A stretch of DNA of 64,000 nt, from NCBI GenBank assembly GCA_041060555.1, contig JBEUDS010000001.1; one strand, written 5' to 3'. Position numbers and translations under genes: made by a program. Under the pieces are notes generated by a model that made no database searches, was not told where the DNA came from, and was given only the letters and a program-made list of their open reading frames with translations. Below, one piece after another: positions 35,003-47,400 of this stretch. This DNA is from CAUJIW01 sp963205175 (lineage in GTDB: Bacteria; Pseudomonadota; Alphaproteobacteria; Sphingomonadales; Sphingomonadaceae). The number at the start of each line of letters is the position of its first letter. The stretch's first letter is position 1.

Positions 35003-35461
35003 TTCGCCGGCATCCGTACGACCTGCCACCTCGCCGCCCTTGCCGGCGTTTCTCGTTCATGGCCGTCCGCCCTTGTTGTCACCGTTCGTCGCCCGGCGTG
35101 GCCGGGATGTGGGGCGGCCTTGCGGGAGCGCCTGGCCGCCGGTGTGGCACCTGCGGCGGATGGTCACTTCTGTCCGGACGGATCGTGATTAAGCAAAAGT
35201 AACTGTAGGCGCATGGCGCGAGAATCGTATAGAGTTCACGAAGTTAAGTCAGCGTGGCGGGAAAAGGGTGAACAAGCGGCCTAAACCGCCGGTTGGTCAT
35301 TGCTGAGGGGCAAGACAATGAAGTGGCGAGACCGGCGGGGCCGTTAAGGTTCTGGCGGCAGCCGCCTGACCGTCGGCGTGGGGCAAGTTCGCCGCCGGCA
35401 CCCTTCGCAGCATGACAGTGCCCGTTCCCGGCGGCTGCAATGCAAGAGGGGGCAAACCGTC
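35003..35461. other. 459-bp leader region before the giant adhesin gene
   Basis: No full-size gene is evident. From about 35190 to 35265 the sequence turns AT-richer, with TATAGA at 35228-35233 as a possible -10 but no clear -35. Two very short reading frames follow, each preceded by a ribosome-site-like sequence: GTG at 35268-35306 (12 codons, MNKRPKPPVGHC) after GAAAAGG, and ATG at 35318-35347 (9 codons, MKWRDRRGR) after GAGGGG. Small GC-rich hairpins sit around 35277 and 35353. The adhesin itself starts at 35462 after AGAGGGGG. Confidence 0.5.
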
Positions 35462-38400
35462 ATGACCAGGGCCGCGCTTGGCAAGCTTCGCCATCAATAC
35501 TGGCTGGTGCTGCGTCGCTGCGCGCTGCTCAACGCCATGGCGTTCGCGGCGGGCCCGGTGCTTGGCCTCGCGCCGGCGATGGCCCAGTCGGTGGTGGCGG
35601 ACGGTCGGACCGCGACATCGGTAACGACGCAGGGCGCAATCACCGACGTCCGTACCGGCACGGTGTCGGGGGCCAACGCTTTCAACAGCTTCCAGCGCTT
35701 CGGCGTCGACGGCGGCAACACTGTCAACCTGCACCTGCCGACCGGTACGCTGAACCTGGTCAACCTGGTCAGCGGCGGTGAGGTCAGCCGGATCGACGGC
35801 ACGCTGAACGCGGTGCTGGATGGCGCGCGCGTCGGCGGCAACGTGTTCTTCTTCAACCCGTCCGGCGTGCTGGTGGGGGCGGGCGGCACCATCAACGTCG
35901 GTGCCCTGACGCTGGCGACGCCCACGCGCGCCTGGGTCGACGATTTCTTCGGCGCCGATAGCTTGCCTCGCCCCGAGGCGGTCGGTCAGGCGCTCGATGT
36001 CACCATGCCGATCGACGGCACCGGACTGATCCGGGTGGCGGGGCGAATCAATGCCGAGCGCGCGGTGGTGCTGGCCGGCGGCGAGATCGTCGTCACCGGC
36101 AGCATCCAGACCGGCGCCCGCTTCGGCGCCACCCCGGCGCTGGGCTTTGCCGACGTCGTCAACACCAGCGGCCTGGTCAATGCCGACCGGATCGTGGTCG
36201 AGGGCGGCAGCATCCGCATCCTGGCGTCGGGGGCGGCGACCATCGACGGCGAACTGGTGGCCGACGGTGGCAACGGTGTTGATGCCGGCAGCGTCGCGGT
36301 TGGCGCCGAGAGCATCACCCTGGGCGAGTCGGCGCGGGTGTCGGCGCGCGGCCATGGCGCCGGGTCGGATGGCGGCCAGGTGGCGGTCCTGGCGACGGGC
36401 GATGTGCGGATGTCCGGTGGAGCGACCATCGACGTGCGCGGCGGCGAGGTGTCCGGCGACGGCGGCTTCGCGGAGGTGAGCGGCGCGCAGTCGGTGACGC
36501 TGGACGGTGGCCGCTTCCTCGGCGCGGCCACGCAGGGCAAGGCAGGCGCCTTCCTGATCGATCCGGAAGACCTCACCGTCAGTGCCAATACCTACAGCGA
36601 TGGCGCCGACCTGACGCTGGAAGCCGACGACGTGTTGACAGTGGCGGCAGGCGTCACCGTTTCGACGCGCGCTGTCGGCGACAGTGCCGCGGCGCGACTC
36701 GACCATGGCGTGGCGGCATCGGTCGGCAACTCCGGCGCCCTGACGCTTAACGCGCGGGAAATCAACCTGGAATCCGGCAGCCGGCTGCTGGCCCAGGCGA
36801 CCGGCGGCTTCACCGCCGGGACCGTCACGCTGGCGGCCAAGGACGAGGCGGGCACCCGCTACGATCCGTTCGAGGAATTCTCGTTCGAGACCCGGACCGC
36901 CGGCATCACGCTCGACAATGCGATCATCAAGGGCGGCGCGGTCAGCCTGACCGCCAGCAGCAGCACCGATGTCGCGCTGCCGGAGGATTTCCTCGGCTCC
37001 AACGGCGTGTTCAACCTGTTCATCGACAAGTTCAAGGAAAGCCTGGCCAGCTTCGCCGGGCAGGCCGCCGGCCGCAAGAGCACCACGCTGGATCTGGCGC
37101 AGAATCTGCGCCTGGCAGTGGGGTTCACCCGTGCCAAGGCGACCTCGACCATCACGCTCAAGGGCGGCAGCCTGGTGGAAGGCGCTGGCGACGTCACGCT
37201 GGATGCCACCGCCAACGCCATTGCCACAGTAGAGGCCTCCGGGCCGAAGTTCGGCTTCGGCTATGCCGAAGCCGATGGCACTGCGACCATCGCCATCGGG
37301 GATGGCAGCACCGGGGCCACCGTGCGGTCGACGGCGGGCGACGTGTCGATCACATCCAAGACGGTGACCAATGTCACCTCCGACATCACCACCGAGATTT
37401 CGGTCCAGGATGACAACAACAGCTCGCGGATTGAACGGATTCCCACCGATCTGGTGCTCGCGCTCGGGTTCTCCGACAGCACCAGCAGCGTGACCGTGGC
37501 CAGCGGCGGCCTGGTCGAAGGCCTGGCGGCCGACAAGGCCGTCACGGTCAGCGCGCTCAGCGAGAAGGATATGAAGGTCTCGGCCGCCGGCGGCGGCATG
37601 GAGGACGTGCTGGGTGCGGCGGTCGCGGTATCGCGCTCGGATGTCGCCACCAGTGCGACCGTCGCGGCGGGCGGCACGGTACGCGGCGCCGGCGATGTGA
37701 CGGTGAGTGCCGAACACACCACCAACAGCAATGAGACCAGCGCCAATGTCGAGATCGGCGATCAGCGGGTGAAATCGCTCGACGAGATCATCTCGACCGT
37801 GCGCGACGACAAGATCAAGGCGGCGCTCGACAGCTGGGAAGCGCGGACCAAGACCGACGACACCACCAAGAACGCCGTCAGCGACGACGTCAAGACGACC
37901 TCCGACAACGCCACCACCGAAAGCGGCTCGACGGCGGACGAGACCAAGCAGGCCGGCGGCTTCGCCAAGTCGATCGGTATTGCCGCGACATCTGCGGTGG
38001 CGCTGTCGGACAACAACGCCACCACCACCATCCGCGGCACCGTGGAATCCGGCGGTGATGCCACCATTTCCTCGAAGATCGAGGATGCCATGTCCAACAC
38101 CGCCAGTTCGCGCTTCGGCGCGGAAGGCGAGGACGACGGCAGCACCAACCAGAAGAAGACCGCCGTCGCCGCCGCTGTTCTTGTCAGCGATTATCGCAAC
38201 AAGGCGGAAACCCTGATCACCGGCAGCGGCGCCAAGGTCGACGCCGCCGGCGCGCTCAACATCCTGTCGGCGGTTACGATTCCCTACGAGATCAACTGGG
38301 GCGACTTCTCCGATCTCGCCAGCGGCTGGGACAGCCTGAACGAGCGGATGGACGACACGCTGGGCATCCGCGACATCTTCTTCACCAACTGGGCGCAGGC

Positions 38401-41400
38401 GGAAGCGGAAGGCGAGACCACCAGCATTGCCGGCTCGGCCAACGTGATGTTCGTCACCAACAAATCCTATGCCCGCGTCACCGACGGTGCCCAGGTCAAC
38501 CAGGACGCGGCGTTCCGTACCGCCGACCAGATCGTCACGCTGAGCGCCACCACTGAGGCCGACACCTGGAATCTCGCCGGTGTCATCGACTTCTTCTTCA
38601 AGTTCGCCGATCCCGACCAGCTCAAGAAGCTTGGCCGTACCAAGAGCGGCGCCGGCGCCGATGGCACCACGCCACCGGCCAACGGCATCGGCGTCTCCGG
38701 CACGGCGGTGGTGTTCAACACCGAAACGCGCGCCGAAATCACCGATGCGGTCGCCGATGGCGCCAACGCGGCCGCCGCCGGCCGCACCGCCGTGACCGGC
38801 GAGAGCGTTGCGGTCACCGCCGAGACCACCACGCACAATGTGACCGCGGCGATTGCCGGCGGCTCGGCGAAGAGCTTCGGGGTCAACGGCTCGCTGACCT
38901 ACACCGAACTCAACGACACCACGGTGGCCCGCATCGACGACAATGCTCGCGTGACCACGGTGGGCGCCGGCGGCAGCGACGATGCCGGCACGCTGAAGGT
39001 GCAGGCGACGGACGACGTGCTGACCATCGCCATTGCCGGCGGGGTCATCAAGGGCGAGGCATCCGGCGTTGGCGCGGCGGTGGGCATCAACCAGCTCAAC
39101 CGCAACACCCAGGCCGTGATCGGTGACGTCGACGGTGAAGCGGCGGTGGCCGGCGCCGGTACGGTCAACGTTGCCACGAGGCTGGACCTCAGCGCCACCA
39201 ACAAGGGTGCTACCTACGCCGCCTCGCTGGCCGGCGCCATCCGCAACAACGAACCGCAGACCGGCGCCGGATCGCCCGGTCAGGCCGGTTCGAGTTCCGG
39301 CTCGACCGGCGGACTCAACAAGAGCAGCGACAAGGGTTCCTCCGGTATCGGCATTTCCGCCGCCGTGTCGGTCAATCTGGTCGACGACGACGCGCGCGCC
39401 ACGATCGGCGGCTCGGGTACCGTCAACACCGGCCTGCTGGCTGGCAGTGGTGACGGCGCGGTGTCGCTGAGCGCCATCAACCAGTCGGTGATCTGGTCGC
39501 TGGCCGGTGCGGCCACCATCAACGTGTCATCGAGCGGCGCCTCAGGTCTGGCGGGCGCCTTCACCTACAATCGGGTGCGCGGCACCACCGAGGCCGAACT
39601 GATCGGCACCGGCATGCTGGTGGCTGACGGCGCCGTCACCGTCGAGGCGGCGCGCGGCGGCGGCAATGTCAGCGGGTCGGGCGACGACCAGCGGCTGGAG
39701 GGCGGCATTCAGTCGCTGGCGGCCAGCGCCTCCGGCTCGGCCCAGGCGGAAGGGCTGCAGATCGCCGGTTCGGCGGCCTACGCCGAGATCGACAACGAGA
39801 CGGCCGCGACCGTCAGCCGGCGTGCGGTCACCGCCAGCGCCCTCAATGTCGAGGCGCAGGACGACTCCGACATCTGGACCATCGGTGGTGCGGCCACGCT
39901 GGGCGGCAAGGGTGGCTTCGGCGCCGGCGTCACCGTCAACGACCTCGGTAACACGACCACCGCCGCGGTGGACGATGCCGGCCTGACACTCAGTGGCGGC
40001 CTCACTGTCACCGCCCGCAACGGTAACGACATCCGCTCGATCGCCGCCTCGCTGGGCGGCAACACCGGCACCTTCCAGATCTCCGGCGCGGCGTCGGCCA
40101 ATATGATCGACAACGACGTCACCGCGTCGCTGTCCGGCGACAATCGCGCCAATGGCGCGGCCGGCCTGTCGATCGGTGGCGCGGTCAGTGTCACCGCCAC
40201 CGACGACAGCTCGATCGGCGTTATCGCCGGCGCCGGTGGTGCCTCGCAGGGCTCCGGCATCGGCGTCTCGATCGCGGTCAACCAGCTCGACAGCGATACC
40301 CGGGCCGAAGTGGCCGGTACCGTGCTTGCCGCCAGCCAGACGCTGGCGGTGGCCGCCAACACCACCAGCCGGATCGATTCGCTGGCGGGCGCCATCGGCG
40401 TCGGCCAGAGCGGCGGCGTCGGTGCGGCCGTGGCGGTTAACCGCATCGGCGGAACCACCGGGGCCACCATCACTGGCGGCACCACTGATCTCGACATGGC
40501 CAACGTCACCGTCGATGCAACGACGGATGCGCGCATCCGCAACCTCGCGGTCGGCCTGGGTGTCGGCGGCGATGTCGGCGCGGCGGGTTCGGTGTCGGTC
40601 AACCTGATCGGCAACGCCACCAGCGCCACCATCGAGGGCGGCGCGGACGTTCATGCCACCAACAACGTGGCAGTGCGCGCCATCACCGACAACCGCATCA
40701 CCAGCGCCGGCGGTTCGGCCGGTGGCGGGTCTTACGCCGGTATTGGTGCCGCGGCCGTGGTCAACGAGATCGACGGCACGACGACCGCCGGCATTATCGA
40801 TGTGACCCCCAACGATGCCGATGAAACCACTGTCAGCGCCGATGGCGCCGGCAGCGGCGTGACGGTTGCCGAGGGCAGCCTGACCGGCGGCGATGCCGCG
40901 ACGGGCGTCAACGCCAGTTTTGATCTCAAGAGCTACAATGGCCCGTCACTGGCCAGCCGGCGGGCGACGACCTCGGTGCATGGTGTCGCGGTCAACGCCG
41001 CATCGACCAACATGGTGGAATCGATTTCCGTCAACGCCGCCGGCAGCGCCGGCGTGGCGCTGGCGGTCAACGCCAATGTCGGCCTGATCGGCGGTTCGAC
41101 CACCGCCAGCATCGACGGTGCGACGGTGGACAGTCACGCCGACGTCGATGTGCGCGCCAGCGATCACAGTCGCGGTAACAGCTTCGTCGGCGCGATCACG
41201 GCCGGCATCGTCGCCGGCACGGGCGCTGTCGATACCCTGGTGCTCGACCGCACCACCACCGCCGAGATCGACAATGGCGCTGTCGTCAGCGCCGACGCGG
41301 CGCTGCGGGTGCTGGCCAACGCCACCCAGGCGACCTCGCAGTTCGCGGTCGGTGGCGCGGTGGGTGGCGGTGGCGGCCTGACCTTCGCCGGCACCGGCGC

Positions 41401-44400
41401 GATCTCGATCTTCTCGTCGCAGACCTACGCGCTGCAGACCAATTCACTGGTGGATGCCGCGAGCTACACCCTGGCGGCGGACAATGCGAGCGGCCTGGCG
41501 CTCACCGGCGGCGCGCTGTCCATCAGCTTCGCCGACAACGCGGTGGGTGGTACCTTCTCGCTGATCCTGCTGGAGAGCGACACGGCGGCGCGCATCAGCC
41601 GCACCAACGGCGGCTCGGCGACCGACGTCGACGTCAGTGGCGCGGTCAACGTCTCGGCGGAAAATTCGACCGACTTTGATACCTACGCCATCGGTGGCGC
41701 GGGTGGCCTGGCCGTGGGTATCGCCGGGGCGGTGACCTTTACCGGCATCACCAATAATGTCGACGCGGCGGTGGTCGGTGCGCGCATCGGGGCGTCGAAC
41801 GATCGGGTGGGCGCGGTCGACATCAGCGCCAGCGACAACATGAGCGGCCAGACCATTGCCGGCGGGCTCGGCATTGGCGGCGCCGTGGGTGTCGGCGCCG
41901 GTGGCAACATCAACGCGCTGCGCAACACGGTGACGGCGCGCGCCGTGAGCGCGTCGATTTATGCCAGCGGTACGGTCGACATCACCGCCGACAGCACCAT
42001 CGATACCGAGCATCACGCCTACATGGCTGGCGGCGGCGCCGTGGGCATCGGTGGTTCGGCGACCGTTGTGCTGGCCGGCTCCTCCGCGCTGGAGGACGAG
42101 GGCGCGCAGGAAGCCAACAAGAATGGCGACGGCAGTCTGAGCGCGGTGGGTGATCTTGCCACCAGCACCAAGCTGGCGGGCCTCAATGGCAACAGCGTGC
42201 TGAGCAGCAGCGAGCGCGCGGCGATCGAGAGTCGCGCCCAGCGCGACGATGTGGCGGCGATTGGCGCCGGGACGCTCGCCAATACCTATCGCACCGAGGC
42301 GGCGGTCACCAGTTCGACCATCGATACCACCGGCGCGCTCAACCTGGACGCCGAGGATTCGACGGCGATCGCGTCCTACGCCGGCGGTTTCGGCGTGGGT
42401 GGTGTCGGCATCGGCGGCGGCGTCAATTACACCCGGGTGGAACGCAATGTCAGCGCCGTGATCGGCGGCACCAGTCACATCACCACCGGTGGCACGCTGG
42501 GCGTGACCGCGCTTGCCGACAGCGACGGCGGCAACATCGATGTCAACGCCTACGCCGCCGGTGTCGGTGGCGCTGTCGGTGTCGGTGCCGCCTTTGCTTA
42601 CGGCCTGATCGACAACAACGTGCAGGCCAAGGCGACCGGCGTCAGCATCAGCACCGGCAATACCGTCACGGTGTCGGCGGCGGATACCCAGAGTCTGGAG
42701 ACCAGCGCCTTTGGCGCCGGCGCCAGTCTGGGTGTCGCGGTCGGCGCGGTGGTGTCCGACGCCAACCGTAGCAGTACGGTGACGGCCGAGGCCGGCAACA
42801 GCGGCGGCACGATCACCACCAGCAACGATGCGCTCAGTGTTACCGCCAACGTCGCCGGCGATGTCTCGGCGGATGCCAAGGGTGGCGCTGTCGGTACCTA
42901 TTCCGGCGCCGGCATGGACGTGCGGGCAAGCGACCGGGCGACGGTGACGGCGGCCACCGGCGAGGGCGAAATCCGTCTCGGTACCGGTGCCCTGCTGGTA
43001 CGGGCGACCACGGTGCCGCACGTTTCGGCGACCACCGACGCGGTCAACATCGGCGGCCTGTCGGTGGGTGTCTCGCTGGCCAACGCCGAGGCGCTGTCCA
43101 CCGTGACCGCGCGTCTGGCCGGTCTCATTCGCGCCGGCGACGTGACCGCGATCGCGCGTGCCGACCGCACGGGGCTCGCGGCCGGCAGCAGTTCGGTCCG
43201 GACCGACTCCTTCGCTGCCGGTGGCGGTCTGCTGGCGGGCGTCAACGCCACCATCGCCCGCTCCGTGGCGGCGGTCGATGTCACCACGGAGACCACCGAG
43301 GAGACCGACATCCTCGCCAGCGGCGACATCATGCTTGGCGCGGTATCCGACACCCAGCAGAAGGCCAAGGTGGACGCCTATAACGGCGGCGCGCTGGCGG
43401 TTGGCGCCAATACGGCATACGCCGGGAACGGCGTGCTGGTGCGCGACGCCATCGGCACCGTTACCGGCTACAGCGATCGCGAGGCGGTGACGGAAGTGGT
43501 GATCGGCACCGGCACCTCGCTGGCGCAGACCTCCGCTGCCCGCACCGCCGGCAAGCTGGCGACGCTGGATGCGTCCGGCCAGCAGACCAATCTCACCGAC
43601 ACCACGTCGGGGCAGGGTGGCGTCATCTCCGGTGTCAGCGCCACCGGCCGGACCAAGACGCTGACCCGCACCGCCGTGACGCTGGAGGACTCGACCCTCG
43701 CCGGGCCGCGCACCACCCTGACCGTGGGCGACGCCTTCATCCAGGCGCGCCAGGTCAACAACTTCAACGCCCAGCTCGACAGCATCAACGCGTCGATCGC
43801 CGGTGGCAGCGGCGCTTACGCCGACAATTTCGCCAGTGCGCGCACGACGGTCGCCCTTGGCGACTACGCCACCCTCCTGGCGACCGACGCCGAGGTCGTG
43901 GCCCGGAACAGCACGGTGAAAACGGCGGCGGCCGAGGGTAACATCGAATCCGGTTCCGGCGGTGTGATCGACGCGCCGGCGGCGGAGAGCAACACCGTCG
44001 TCGATCAGCGGGCGCTGGTCGAGGTCGGCGACAATGCCACCATCACCGTGCAGGAACTGGCGGGTGTGCCGCTCGGCTCGCTGACACTGCAGGCGATCAA
44101 CAGTGTCGCGCTGGCTGATTATACGTCGCTGGTCTCCGGTGGCGCCATCGCCGTTGCCGATTCCCGCTCGTTCGTCGAGGCCCGGGTCAACGAGGCGCAT
44201 GTTGTCATCGGTGAGGACGCCGACCTGGCGGCCGCGCAGGACATCATCCTGTCGGCGACGTCGGGTGGCGGTGTCTCGGCCAGGGCGACCGCCGATGTCT
44301 GGGGCGCGGCCGGCGCGCCGGATACCGACGTGGCGGCGACCTATCGCGCCGACAATCTGGTGCAGGTGAAGAGCGGGGTCGAGATGCTGGCCGGGCGCGA

Positions 44401-47400
44401 TCTGTCGCTGCTCGCTGGTGATCCCGCCACCCAGACGGTGACGGTGACCGCCCGCAGCTTCTTCTGGAACAAGTCGGCCTTCCCGGTGAACGGTTCGCCG
44501 GACGCCGACGCGCTGATCGTCAACAACAACCGGGTCATCGTCGAGGGGCCGGTGGCCCTGGTGCCGCAGGCGACGGTCGACGGCGTGGTGCAATATTCGG
44601 TCAACAGCGCCGGTACCGATCTCAAGGCCCGGCGCAATGTCAACGTGGTCGCTGATCGCGGCATCGAGCTGGTCAGCGGCGTCGGCATCGGCAAGGACTT
44701 CTACCGTGAAGTCGCCGGTGAGGTGGCGAGCTTCTTCTCGAATCTCGTCGGGGGTGGCGACGTGTCGTTCGACATCCGCGACGGCACCCAGCGGGCTACC
44801 GGCATGGAAAGCGCGTTGCTCGATGGCACGCTGCGCGCCGGCATCGACAGCGTGCGTGACATCCGTATCACCAGCCAGGAAGTCGCGGGCTCGCTGGTGG
44901 TTTCGGTGGAGGAGAAAAACCAGGCCACCGGTCAGTATGAAGCCGCCAATGGTCTCATCGACCAGAACGACCCCAACGTGTCGATCGCCGATGATCTGCG
45001 TCAACGCATCGCGCGGCTGGAACGGCTGAAGGCCGACTTCAACACCGGTAATTCGGGCGACGCGGCGGCGATTGCCGCCTACGACGCGGAAATCGCGTTC
45101 CTGCAGCAGAAGCTGCGTGATCTGGGCGCGGCCAACCCGACCTTCGCCGGTTCCAGCAGCGAAAGCCTCTATCAGCTCTCCGAGCAGCAGTTGACGGCCT
45201 ACGAAACGCTGCGGACAGACCAGCAGACGATCGAGACGACCAAGGACGGCGCCGTCACCGACAGCTATGCACTGATCAAGGCCCGTGCCGAGACCGTGCT
45301 CGCGGCCCAGCCAGACGCCGATGACGAAGGCTATGACGCCGCCTTCAACGCCAGTCTGACGGCGCTCATCACCGCCGCCGGGGCCGCGACGCCCGACGAG
45401 GCCGATGTCTCGGCCAAGCTGATCGGTCTGGCCGGTCGTGACGCGACGCTGGATTCCCTGGCGGCGACCCGCACCGCCGACATCAGCGCCCGTGACGCGG
45501 CGGCCGACGAGGTGACGCGCTATGATGCCTTTGCCGCGCGCATGGAACGCAATCTGCTGACCTCGGACAACGGTACACTCAACGTGGACGCGGCGCTGAT
45601 CGCGCGAGAACTGGCCTTCACGGGTGGTGACGAGAATCTGGAAGACCAGTTGCCGCGCCTGCTGGCCGGTGGCGATGACATCTACTCCACGATTGCCGGC
45701 AATACGGCCTGGGTGGCACCGTTTGTGCGCCTGAAGGCGATTGACGCCCAGTCGGGTAATGTCAGCGTCACGGCCAGGAGCATTCTGGGCACCGGCCAAC
45801 TGATGGCGCCGGGCGACACGGCGATCAGCGTTCTCAACGAGACGCCGGCGTTCCTGACGCTGACCCGCGTGCGCATCGACGACAGCGACGGCGGGCGTGT
45901 CATCATCAACGGTGCCGATGTATCCAGTGCCGCGCAGGTGGGGGCGCTGGCCGGCGGCGTAGCGTTCACCGGCACGGTGGTCAGTCGCGGCAGCGAGGGG
46001 GTGAATCCGCCCTCGATCAACATCACCAGCACCTACGATCCACGGGATCCGACCAACCTGCCGGATGCGGTACGCCAGGATCTGACCCTTGAGGTCGATC
46101 AGCGGACGTCCGGTCGTCCGTCGCCGGATATTCGTCTGGGCTATTACTACACCGATACCAACGGCGACACGGTCGCGGTGCCGGGTCTGATCTCCAACGC
46201 ACGCGGCAACGTGTCGATCACCAGCGAATCCGGCAACATCGTCATTGATGCCGGCTCCAACATCCAGGCGCTCACCGTCGACATCACGGCGCGTGCCGGT
46301 GATTATATCCAGTCCTATCGCGACGGCTTCACCCATGTCGCCGGCGATCCGGCGCTGTGCTATCTCGACGCCGCGCAGTGCCGGACCGAACCGCAGGAAA
46401 TGGGATCGCCCAATGACTCGCGTTCGGTGCTGCTGGATGCCGCCGATGCCTATGAGCGGATCAAGGCCGACAGCACGGTCACGGGCGCCAATGCCTTCGA
46501 CCCCGACACCAGCGGCATTTTCGCCAATGGCAGCGTGTTCATCGCCGCGCGTTATCTCAACGTCAACGGCACCATCCGTTCCGGTATGCCGGACTGGTCG
46601 ATCAGCATCGCCGCCAACCCGCAGGTGGTGGTCAATGGCGTGACCACCTCGCTGGCGGCCGCCAATGCGGACTGGGCAGCGCGCAGCGCGACACCGGGCG
46701 CCAACCCCTATTACGAACTGGTCGGCACCACGGCGAGCAGCGTGGTGGAATCCTCGACCGGGCTGGACGCCGCCGGGAACCCCACGGGACAGGAAATCAT
46801 CCCGGTATTCTACAACGCCCAGACCGGCACCATCGAGGTGCGCTCGACGTCGGTGGCCGGCGGCTACATCGAACTCTACGGCCAGATCTTCAACACCACC
46901 CCGACGGACGCCGACGGCAACGCGCGCGCCAAGCTTGAAGTGCTGGATGGCTACGGGCGGATCACCGTCAACAACCAGTCCGGCCTGGCGCTGGACATCG
47001 TCTCGCTCGACGCCGGCAGCGGGACCGAAGGGCTGGTGCGGATCAACAACATTGTCGGCCAGACCACCGAGACCCGCCAGGTGACCATCGACGACGGGCT
47101 GGGCAACAGCGTGGTGAAGGACCAGACGATCACCGTGCCGATCGTCGAAACCTGGGAGTATCGTCGCGGCGGTGTCACCAAGACGGTCAATGGCGTCACC
47201 ACCGACGTCGGCGGCCAGCCGACCGGGGGGCGTACCGGCCAGGTGTTCAATCCGCAAAGCGGCCTGCGCTATGTCTGGAGTTACGGCACCGACACGACGA
47301 CGGTGGAGAGTTTCCGCTACTGGCGGCGTGGCTGGTTCGGCCAGAAGGCCTGGACCATCGGTGGTATCAATCTCGATGAATACCGCATCGGCCAGTATGC

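Noticed and set aside
41444..47257. 1937-codon open frame on the minus strand opposite the adhesin gene
   Set aside because: It is the shadow of GC-rich, repetitive plus-strand coding sequence; its translation is His/Arg/Gly-rich without any domain, and no ribosome site precedes it. The same holds for 35297-38836 and 49151-51640.
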